Assembly (NCBI GenBank): GCA_002405525.1
Contig: DHLY01000064.1
Coordinates: 9,659-15,354 of the forward strand
DNA length: 5,696 nucleotides
Direction: 5' to 3'
DNA from: Proteobacteria bacterium UBA4656
Lineage (GTDB): Bacteria > Pseudomonadota > Gammaproteobacteria > Xanthomonadales > Ahniellaceae
Translations under genes and position numbers: made by a program
In this document: piece by piece, positions 1 through 5,696 of the stretch
Layout: each line of letters begins with the position of its first letter
Position numbering within the stretch: the first letter of the stretch is position 1
The notes under the pieces: generated by a model
The model's database searches: none
Told to the model about the DNA's origin: nothing
Seen by the model: the letters and a program-made list of their open reading frames with translations, nothing else

Positions 1-598
1 TTCACGACGCCGGGCATGATCGACATCGGGAACCACAGGCCACCGAGCGCGGCGCTGGGCAGGAACACGAGGTTCACCACGCCGGGGGCGGCGTTGTCGC
101 GGAACCAGGCGCCGATGGCGAGCCCGATCGCGCCGAAGGCGAGCGCGCCGGCGAGCTGCACCGCGGCCATCGCCGCCCACTGGCCCGCGCTCCAGCGCAG
201 GCCCACCGCGCCGATCGCGACCGCGCTCATCACCGCGGCCACCGCGACCGCGAGCAGCAGGGCCGCGACCAGCTTGCCGGCGACGTAGACACCGAACGGC
301 TGCGGCGTGGTGCGCTTGAGTTTCAGCACGCCCTGGTCGCGATCCTGCGCCAGCGGCAGCGCGCAGCCGAACAGCATCGCGCCGATCACGCCGAAGGTGA
401 GGTAGTTGGCGAACAGCATCTCGGCCATCGCCGGATTGCCGCGGCCGAACGGCACCACGAAGGTGAACAGCAGGTAGAACGCGATCGGGAAGCCGATCGC
501 CGGCGCGGTGTAGGCCGGGTCGCGCAGCACGCGGCGGGTCTCGTTGGCGATCTCGTGACGCAGCATCGGAGCCAGCGGCGCGCGGGGGGCGGAGGTGG

Positions 599-602
<4 letters not shown>
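1..602 (-). CDS. ABC-2 type transporter permease, partial (C-terminus beyond window)
   Basis: This is the membrane subunit of an ABC exporter, expected to form the substrate path in the inner membrane for the ATPase encoded just upstream. Two hundred codons are open from a GTG at 602-600 to the window edge without a stop. After a polar N-terminus (residues 1-30) come hydrophobic stretches at about 36-50, 66-84, 108-133, 143-166 and 172-190. The cytoplasmic loop reads QDRDQGVLKLKRTTPQPFGV (86-105), which resembles the KRLRGTPLP loop of YadH/YvfS-like ABC-2 permeases, and LGGLWFPMSIMPGVV (186-200) is typical of the last periplasmic turn of this family. Family members are about 245-260 residues, so roughly one helix is missing. 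The GTG start is chosen because it overlaps the ATPase stop (GTGA) and has a good ribosome binding site; an ATG at codon 13 (566-564) is the alternative. Substrate is unknown. Confidence 0.88.
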
Positions 603-1492
<890 letters not shown>

Positions 1493-1498
1493 GATGGG

Positions 1499-1505
1499 CT
1501 CCCTC
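1499..1505 (-). promoter_or_regulatory. Ribosome binding site that sets the ABC ATPase start
   Basis: GAGGGAG on the minus strand ends six bases before the ATG at 1492-1490. A second in-frame ATG at 1507-1505 sits at the edge of this site and has no Shine-Dalgarno sequence of its own, so the downstream ATG is the likelier start. Confidence 0.65.
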
Positions 1506-1533
1506 ATGAGGTGCGGCCAGCATGCACGCGCGG

Positions 1534-1556
1534 GCCCGGCGCCGGCAGGGCCGGGC
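1534..1556. repeat. Inverted repeat in the divergent intergenic region
   Basis: GCCCGGC (1534-1540) and GCCGGGC (1550-1556) form a perfect 7-base inverted repeat with a 9-base spacer, in the 145-base gap between the divergent ABC ATPase and small membrane protein genes. It could be a regulator site or leader hairpin for the ABC operon, whose start codon is about 42 bases away. In DNA this GC-rich a 7-base match can arise by chance, so the functional reading is weak. Confidence 0.3.
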
Positions 1557-1605
1557 GTCAGTCGGCCAACATGACAGCCATCACGCCTGCGCGGCTCGGC
1601 TGGGC

Positions 1606-1629
1606 GATACTGGCGTCCTGCCCGAGGAG
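1606..1629 (+). promoter_or_regulatory. Possible -10 element and ribosome binding site of the small membrane protein gene
   Basis: GATACT at 1606-1611 is close to a sigma-70 -10 box and stands out in the local GC background. No convincing -35 box is seen 16-19 bases before it. GAGGAG at 1624-1629 lies eight bases before the ATG at 1638 and is a good ribosome binding site. If the -10 is real, the transcript leader would be only about 20 bases. The ribosome binding site is more certain than the promoter. Confidence 0.4.
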
Positions 1630-1637
1630 CCGCCGCC

Positions 1638-2057
1638 ATGCTGCTGTTCGAAGCCCCGCACGAGCCGCCCCGCCCCGCCACCACCGCGAAGCCCGGCGTG
1701 GCCTTGGTGACGCGCCGGCGCCTCGCGCTGTTCGCGGGCTGCGCCGCGGCCGCACTGGTCGGGCTGGCCCTGGGCGATCCGGCGCCCCGCATGGCGGCCG
1801 ACCCGGAGATCGCCGTCCTGCTGCGCGGCATGGCGACCATCAAAGCGGCACTGGTGCTGGCCGCGATCGCGCTGATCGCCTGGCGGCTGGGGCGGCCGGA
1901 GTCGTCACGATTCGCGACGGTCTACATCGTGGGCGCGGCGGTCATGGCCGGCACCACGGCGCTGATCTGGCAGCTGACGGCGCTGCCGGCCGCTGCGGTC
2001 GCCTTCCATGCGGCGGAGATCACGCTGCTCGTCGCCGCCTGGCGCGACCTGGGCTGA
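1638..2057 (+). CDS. Small conserved-type integral membrane protein, function unknown
   Basis: This 139-residue protein is not one I recognise. It has a proline-rich polar N-terminus (residues 1-25) ending in a basic TRRR patch (25-28), then four likely membrane helices at about 29-46, 61-83, 91-113 and 115-135, and ends with a short WRDLG tail. The arginines sit at helix borders, as expected for an inner-membrane protein. No catalytic motif, metal site or cysteine pair is visible. The start is supported by GAGGAG eight bases upstream and by coding-like third-position GC. It is divergent from the ABC operon and 131 bases upstream of the carrier gene on the same strand. It could be a single-gene unit, because a hairpin follows its stop codon. 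It looks like a real gene because its hydrophobic periodicity is coherent and no other frame here gives a better protein. Confidence 0.72.
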   Translation: MLLFEAPHEPPRPATTAKPGVALVTRRRLALFAGCAAAALVGLALGDPAPRMAADPEIAVLLRGMATIKAALVLAAIALIAWRLGRPESSRFATVYIVGAAVMAGTTALIWQLTALPAAAVAFHAAEITLLVAAWRDLG

Positions 2058-2089
2058 GGCGCCGGCATCGCCGCCCGCGGCCGGGCGCC
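2058..2089 (+). terminator. Possible terminator hairpin after the small membrane protein gene
   Basis: Directly after the TGA at 2055-2057, GGCGCCGGC (2058-2066) can pair with GCCGGGCGCC (2080-2089): nine base pairs with one bulged G and a 13-base loop. No T-run follows, so a classical intrinsic terminator is not shown; it may only protect the 3' end or be chance pairing in GC-rich DNA. The rest of the gap to 2188 contains GC-rich palindromic runs around 2135-2146 and a possible -10 box. Confidence 0.35.
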
Positions 2090-2152
2090 GCACTGGTACG
2101 ACGCGCGCGAGTCCCATGGCTTCAGGCACGGGGCGCGGCCGCGGCCACGCCC

Positions 2153-2158
2153 TAGGGT
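2153..2158 (+). promoter_or_regulatory. Possible -10 element for the nucleotide-carrier-like gene
   Basis: TAGGGT at 2153-2158, within CCTAGGGTG, is the most -10-like hexamer before the carrier gene and lies 30 bases before its ATG. The hexamer expected about 17 bases further upstream does not resemble a -35 box. Its distance would give a leader of roughly 25 bases. This is a position-based suggestion only. Confidence 0.25.
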
Positions 2159-2188
2159 GTGCGCCATCGATCGCCAGGCCGTCGCCCC

Positions 2189-3463
2189 ATGACCTCCGAT
2201 TCCCGCCCGTTCGTCGCCCGCTGGCGCGCCCTGCTCGGCAGCGCCCCCGGCGATGGCCCGCTGCTCGTCGCCGCCTTCGGCCTGTTCTTCTGCCTGCTCG
2301 GCGGCTACTTCGCGGTGCGTCCGGTACGCGAGACCGTGGGCACCCTGCTCGGCAACGAGGCGGTGGCGCAGCTGTGGACCGTGGTCTGGATCGCCTCGCT
2401 GGCGGTGGTGCCGCTGTACGGCTGGCTGGTCGCTAACGTGCCGCGCCGCACCCTGCTGCCGTGGCTGTACGGCGCGATCGCGCTCGCCCTGGCGGGGGTC
2501 GGCGTCGCCTGGCTGTCGGGCGCGCCGGGCCCCGCGGTGGGGCGCGTGTTCTACGTCACGATCAGCGTGCTCAACCTGTTCATCGTGTCGGTGTTCTGGA
2601 GTTTCCTGCTGGAGGCCTTCGACGTCGAGCGCCGCAAGCGGCTGTTCGGCATCGTGGCCGCCGGCGGCACCAGCGGCGCGCTCGCGGGGCCGCTGGCTAC
2701 CGACCTGCTGGTGGACACAATCGGCAACGGCGGCGTGCTGCTGCTGGGTGCCGCGCTGTTCGTCGCCGCGGTGGGCTTCCAGCGCCTGCTGCTGGCGCGC
2801 CTGGACCGGGAACCGGCGCGCGCCGACGCGCCGGTGGTCGACCGCGCGCTCGGCGGCAATCCCTTTGCCGGCATCGGCTCGGTGCTGCGCTCGCCCTACC
2901 TGCTGGGCATCGCCGGCTTCGTGGTGCTGTCGTCGACGGTCAACACCTTCCTCTACTTCGAGCAGCAGTTGCTGGTCGCACAGGCCTACGCGGACACCGC
3001 CGACCGCACGCGCTACTTCGCGCGCATCGAATGGGTGGTGCAGGGGCTGGCCGTGCTGGCGCAGGTCTTCGCCACCGGCCGGCTCGCGCGGCGCTTCGGC
3101 GTGGCCTTCCTGCTCGGGCTGGTGCCGCTGGGCATGGTGGCGGGCTTCTCACTGCTGGCGGTGGGCGGCGGGCTGGCCGCGCTGTCGGTGGTGATGGTGC
3201 TGCGCCGCGCTGGCGAGTTCGCCTTCGTGCGCATCGGCCGCGAGCTGCTGTTCGGGCCGATCGACGACGCGACGCGCTACAAGGCCAAGAACGTGATCGA
3301 CCTGCCGGTGTACCGCGGCGCCGACGCGCTGGCCGCGCAAGTGCAGGCGCTGCTGCGCGGGCTCGAGGGCGGGGCCGCCGCCGTGGCTTGGGCGGGCGCC
3401 TGCGTGGCGACGGCCTGGGCGGCGCTCGGCATCGCGCTCGGGCGCCGCCACGCCCGTCGCTGA
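2189..3463 (+). CDS. ATP/ADP translocase-like (COG3202, Npt1/Npt2-type) membrane carrier
   Basis: This 424-residue inner-membrane protein has about 11-12 hydrophobic segments (around 23-42, 62-82, 88-109, 117-142, 154-172, 181-202, 236-254, 282-296, 303-326, 328-340 and 396-417). Two stretches point to the bacterial relatives of the plastid/rickettsial nucleotide transporters, often annotated as MFS or Npt1/Npt2 family: GGYFAVRPVRETVGT (38-52) in the first helix and its end, and the RELLFGPID (351-359) to ATRYKAKNVIDLPVYRGAD (361-379) block, like the family's REVLF...KYKAKNFIDTVVYRGGD. A hydrophilic loop at 203-222 separates the two halves, as in MFS folds. Substrate is not known for the free-living bacterial members, and ATP/ADP exchange should not be assumed. 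The ATG at 2189 is preferred although its ribosome binding site is poor (only AGG at 2176-2178); a GTG at 2159 would add ten arginine-rich residues and overlaps the possible -10 box. It ends 45 bases from the convergent GH13 gene. Confidence 0.82.
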   Translation: MTSDSRPFVARWRALLGSAPGDGPLLVAAFGLFFCLLGGYFAVRPVRETVGTLLGNEAVAQLWTVVWIASLAVVPLYGWLVANVPRRTLLPWLYGAIALALAGVGVAWLSGAPGPAVGRVFYVTISVLNLFIVSVFWSFLLEAFDVERRKRLFGIVAAGGTSGALAGPLATDLLVDTIGNGGVLLLGAALFVAAVGFQRLLLARLDREPARADAPVVDRALGGNPFAGIGSVLRSPYLLGIAGFVVLSSTVNTFLYFEQQLLVAQAYADTADRTRYFARIEWVVQGLAVLAQVFATGRLARRFGVAFLLGLVPLGMVAGFSLLAVGGGLAALSVVMVLRRAGEFAFVRIGRELLFGPIDDATRYKAKNVIDLPVYRGADALAAQVQALLRGLEGGAAAVAWAGACVATAWAALGIALGRRHARR

Positions 3464-3467
3464 CCGC

Positions 3468-3503
3468 CGCCGGCCGGGCGCGCACGGCGCGCGCCCGGCG
3501 GCG
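3468..3503. terminator. Strong hairpin between convergent genes, probable bidirectional terminator
   Basis: CCGGGCGCGC (3474-3483) and GCGCGCCCGG (3489-3498) pair perfectly around a five-base loop. The stem continues outward through G3473-C3499 and, after one bulged G (3472), through four further pairs to 3468/3503, giving 15 base pairs. It occupies 36 of the 45 bases between the two stop codons (TGA at 3461-3463; minus-strand TGA at 3511-3509). There is no T-run on either side, so termination would have to work without the usual U-tract or the hairpin may mainly protect both 3' ends. Confidence 0.6.
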
Positions 3504-3508
3504 AACGA

Positions 3509-5128
3509 TCACTGCACGCGCTTGTACGCCTCGTAGTCCAGTCCGGGCTTGCGCAGCACCGGCCGCAGCAGCCACACGGTCTTTGCCGGCACGGTCACGC
3601 GCAGCGCGCCAGCCGACAGACGCACCTCGGCGCCGGTCAGCGCACAGCGCAGGATCTCGTTGTTGGCCAGTTTCGATTCGCGGGTCATCACGAAGTCGTC
3701 GACCGGCGCGTCACCGGGATTGGCCAGCACGATGGCGAGTTCGGCGATGCGATCGGTGTGGCGGCTGAAGGCGAACAGGCGCTCGGCATCCAACCGGCGG
3801 AACTCGCCGATGCGCAGCGCGCGCATCTCGCGGCGCAGCGCGGTGAGGTGCTTCACGAAGGCGAGCTGCGGGTTGTCGGCGCTCGCGCGCTCCCAGCGCA
3901 TCGGCCCGCGGTTGCTGGGATCCTCCGGCCCTTCGAGGCCGAGTTCGACCCCGTAGTAGAGGTTCGGCGCCCCCGGCAGGGTGAACTGCAGCACCTGCGC
4001 GAAGCGCTGCGCTTCGGCGCCCGGGATCCACGACGCCAGCCGCGGCTTGTCGTGGTTGTCGAGCACGATCCACGAACGCAGCAGGCCCTCGTAGTCGGTG
4101 TCGGCGACCAGCCGCTCCACGATGTCGCCCGCATGCCGGCCGCCCAGGCGACCGGTGGCCATCTGGAAGATCGCTTCCGACGCGGTGATGTTGAGGATGC
4201 CGTCGAGGGGACCGTCGACCCAGTCCGGCGGGTAGTTGTAGACCTCGCCGAGCACCAGCGAGCCGGGCTTGGCGGCATGCAGGGCCTGCGTCAGTTCCGT
4301 GAGATACGTGAACCCGAGGTCGTAGGCCACGTCGAGCCGCCAGCCGTCCACGCCCTCGCGGAACCAGCCCGGCACCACCGCGTCGGGGCTGCCGTAGAGC
4401 CACTCGCGGACCTTCGGGTTCTCCCAGTTCACGTCGGGCAGGTTGGCCACGTCCCACCACGCGCGATAGCCCAACTGCCACTGCGGGCCGATCACGAAGT
4501 AGTCGCGCCACGGGCTCGCGGGGTTGGCGAGCGCGTCCTGGAACATCGGGCTGGTGCGGCCCATGTGGTTGAGCACGCCGTCGAGCACGAGGCGCATGCC
4601 GCGCCCGTGCAGTTCGTCGGCGAGCCGCTTCACGTCGGCGCGGGTGCCGTACTCGGCGCTCACCGTCGTGTAGTCCTGCGCGTCGTACTTGTGGTTGGTC
4701 ATCGCCTGGTGGATCGGGTTGAGGTAGAGCACGTCGACACCGAGACCTTCGATGTAGTCGAGCTTGCCGTGCAGGCTCTCGAGGTCGCCACCCCAGAAGT
4801 CGAGCTCGTGGCTCCACAGGCCGATCGCATCGTCGCGGGTGCCGCGCGCGGGATTTTCGTTCCAGCTGCGCAGGCGGCGCGGTGCGGCGTAAAGCCCGCG
4901 CTTGGCATCGAGGTTTTCGCTCGGCGCGAAACGATCGACCAGCACCTGGTAGACCACCGGCCCGATGCGCCAATCGGCCTCGCGCGCGGCGAGCACGGGG
5001 GCGAGCGCGCGGTCGCGCGGCGTGGCGAAGAGATTCGGTTCGGCAGGCATGGTTTCGGCGGCTCCCGCGGCGCTGGCCGCGAACAGGATGGCGGCGAGGC
5101 ACACGACGCGAGCGAAGGCGCGGTGCAT
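3509..5128 (-). CDS. Exported alpha-amylase family enzyme (glycoside hydrolase family 13)
   Basis: This 539-residue enzyme should hydrolyse alpha-glucosidic bonds of starch-type or maltodextrin substrates outside the cytoplasm. Residues 1-24 are a signal peptide (basic MHRAFAR, hydrophobic core, cleavage near AGA-A); Cys10 is not in a lipobox. The (beta/alpha)8 barrel starts near 54 with WRIGPVVYQVLVDRF and keeps all GH13 regions: YLNPIH (135-140), region I DGVLNH (183-188), region V LPDVN (230-234), region II GWRLD with nucleophile Asp266, region III GEVY with acid/base Glu295, and region IV DNHD with Asp360. A C-terminal beta domain spans about 445-525. DFWGGDLESLHGKLDYIEGLG (110-130, key residues GGDL and LDY) recalls cyclomaltodextrinases and neopullulanases, but their N-terminal CBM34-like domain is absent and region V is not MPKLN, so the exact specificity is open. 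The ATG at 5128-5126 is chosen for its signal peptide and GGAAG seven bases upstream; the frame stays open to 5254. Confidence 0.93.
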   Translation of the reverse strand: MHRAFARVVCLAAILFAASAAGAAETMPAEPNLFATPRDRALAPVLAAREADWRIGPVVYQVLVDRFAPSENLDAKRGLYAAPRRLRSWNENPARGTRDDAIGLWSHELDFWGGDLESLHGKLDYIEGLGVDVLYLNPIHQAMTNHKYDAQDYTTVSAEYGTRADVKRLADELHGRGMRLVLDGVLNHMGRTSPMFQDALANPASPWRDYFVIGPQWQLGYRAWWDVANLPDVNWENPKVREWLYGSPDAVVPGWFREGVDGWRLDVAYDLGFTYLTELTQALHAAKPGSLVLGEVYNYPPDWVDGPLDGILNITASEAIFQMATGRLGGRHAGDIVERLVADTDYEGLLRSWIVLDNHDKPRLASWIPGAEAQRFAQVLQFTLPGAPNLYYGVELGLEGPEDPSNRGPMRWERASADNPQLAFVKHLTALRREMRALRIGEFRRLDAERLFAFSRHTDRIAELAIVLANPGDAPVDDFVMTRESKLANNEILRCALTGAEVRLSAGALRVTVPAKTVWLLRPVLRKPGLDYEAYKRVQ

Positions 5129-5135
5129 CGGCGGG

Positions 5136-5147
5136 CTTCCTTCCTTT
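5136..5147 (-). promoter_or_regulatory. Ribosome binding site of the GH13 gene
   Basis: The purine-rich minus-strand run AAAGGAAGGAAG ends seven bases before the ATG at 5128-5126. It contains two overlapping AGGAAG-like Shine-Dalgarno cores and supports the start that gives a clean signal peptide. Confidence 0.65.
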
Positions 5148-5149
5148 GC

Positions 5150-5182
5150 GAGGCGCGCAGTGTGCAACGAAGCCGGCGCCTC
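5150..5182. repeat. Inverted repeat between flavoprotein and GH13 genes
   Basis: GAGGCGC (5150-5156) and GCGCCTC (5176-5182) are perfect inverted repeats with a 19-base spacer, placed between the stop of the flavoprotein gene (5204-5202) and the GH13 ribosome binding site. On the minus-strand transcript this could be a weak terminator or leader hairpin, or in DNA an operator controlling the GH13 gene. There is no T-run, and I see no clear -35/-10 pair in the 73-base gap, so whether the GH13 gene has its own promoter is undecided. Confidence 0.35.
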
Positions 5183-5201
5183 AGTCGATGAATTGCGCGA
5201 C

Positions 5202-5696
5202 CTACGCCAGCGGCAAGCGCTCGATCGCGGGCACCCGGCAACCCTCGGCCGCATGCCCGACCACCAGCAGCAGATAGGGCATCTCGTTTTTCGGCCGCCC
5301 CAGGATCTCGTTGAGGAAGCCCATCGGACTCGGCGTGTGGGTGAGGGTGGCGAGGCCGGCGCCGTGCAGCGCGGCGATCAGCAGACCGGTCGCGATGCCG
5401 ACCGACTCATGCGGGTAGTAGCGCTTCTCCTTGACGCCGTCGGGGCCGATGCCGAAGCGCTCATAGAACACGGCGATCAGCCACGGCGCGGTTTCGAGGA
5501 AGGGCTTGTCCGCGTCGGTGCCCAGGGGCGCGAGCGCATCCAGCCAGTCCTGCGGCGCGCGGCGCGCATAGAACTCGCGCTCCTCCGCTTCGGCGCCTTC
5601 GCGGATGCGGCGCTTGGTCGCCGCATCGGCGACCGCCACGAACCGCCATGGCTGCTGGTTGGCGCCGCTCGGCGCGCTGGCGGCCGCGCGCAGGCA
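5202..5696 (-). CDS. Nitroreductase-fold flavoprotein of the iodotyrosine deiodinase (IYD) type, partial (N-terminus beyond window)
   Basis: The last 164 residues of an FMN-dependent oxidoreductase are visible; the start lies beyond 5696, probably about 50-60 residues further. [15 protein letters not shown] (8-22) is the FMN-binding stretch of nitroreductases. The rest aligns best with IYD, which reductively dehalogenates halotyrosines. Compared without gaps to human IYD as I remember it, the substrate residues Glu157, Tyr161 and Lys182 correspond to Glu39, Tyr43 and Lys64 here, and Thr239, which hydrogen-bonds FMN N5, to Thr121. Other matching blocks are [21 protein letters not shown] (102-122, key ALxxAGL and THTP) and [12 protein letters not shown] (127-138). 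The conserved PVGYP near the end is VVGHA here (145-149). Valine codon GTG at 5639 is not the start, because the SGANQQPW motif lies upstream in frame. The protein is soluble and would act as a homodimer by family knowledge. The GH13 gene follows 73 bases after its TAG stop on the same strand. Confidence 0.85.
   Translation of the reverse strand, partial: CLRAAASAPSGANQQPWRFVAVADAATKRRIREGAEAEEREFYARRAPQDWLDALAPLGTDADKPFLETAPWLIAVFYERFGIGPDGVKEKRYYPHESVGIATGLLIAALHGAGLATLTHTPSPMGFLNEILGRPKNEMPYLLLVVGHAAEGCRVPAIERLPLA

Noticed and set aside
1493..1843. N-terminal extension of the ABC ATPase back to 1843 on the minus strand
   Set aside because: The extra 117 residues are low-complexity Arg/Ala/Pro/Ser sequence, overlap the divergent membrane protein gene, and lie before a good ribosome binding site and the normal family start at 1492.
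2135..2146. GC-only palindromes (GGCCGCGGCC and an overlapping GCGGCCGC) before the carrier gene
   Set aside because: Short G/C-only palindromes are frequent by chance at this composition, and nothing in spacing or repetition marks them as an operator.
2461..3768. 435-residue plus-strand frame overlapping the carrier gene
   Set aside because: It is a +1-type shadow rich in Arg/Gly/Ala that spans the end of the carrier, the convergent hairpin and antisense GH13 sequence.
3758..5191. 477-residue open frame on the plus strand opposite the GH13 gene
   Set aside because: The opposite strand holds a complete GH13 enzyme with every catalytic motif; the plus-strand translation is a His/Arg/Val-rich mirror with no domain.
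5129..5254. Upstream extension of the GH13 frame to 5254
   Set aside because: It would bury the signal peptide, overlap the end of the flavoprotein gene and ignore the ribosome binding site just before 5128.

Overview
The window is very GC-rich, compact and codon-biased towards G/C third positions. The protein flavour (an ABC-2 efflux pair, an ATP/ADP-translocase-like carrier, a secreted GH13 enzyme) suggests a free-living gammaproteobacterium of the Lysobacter/Luteimonas/Xanthomonas group. That placement is an inference from composition and recalled family resemblance; there is no rRNA or other marker gene here.

Layout. On the minus strand at the left edge lies an ABC exporter pair: the ATPase (599-1492) is followed, with a 4-base GTGA overlap, by its ABC-2 permease (602 down to the window edge, partial). 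Divergent from it on the plus strand are a small four-helix membrane protein of unknown function (1638-2057) and, 131 bases later, a 424-residue polytopic carrier of the bacterial ATP/ADP translocase (COG3202, Npt1/Npt2-like) family (2189-3463). This carrier converges on a minus-strand gene for an exported GH13 alpha-amylase-family enzyme (3509-5128); the 45-base gap between their stop codons is almost filled by a strong hairpin. Upstream of the GH13 gene on the same strand is a nitroreductase-fold flavoprotein (5202 to the right edge, 5' end missing) whose sequence matches the iodotyrosine deiodinase (IYD) branch, including the residues that in human IYD hold the halotyrosine substrate and contact FMN N5.

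Functional picture. The two left genes form one ATP-driven export system of unknown substrate. The GH13 enzyme would hydrolyse alpha-glucans outside the cytoplasm. The carrier, the small membrane protein and the IYD-like flavoprotein are not obviously in one pathway with it; the region reads as ordinary chromosomal gene neighbourhoods rather than a mobile island. I see no tRNA, rRNA, CRISPR array, insertion sequence or long direct repeat. The best candidates for a second look are the IYD-like flavoprotein and the nucleotide-carrier homologue.
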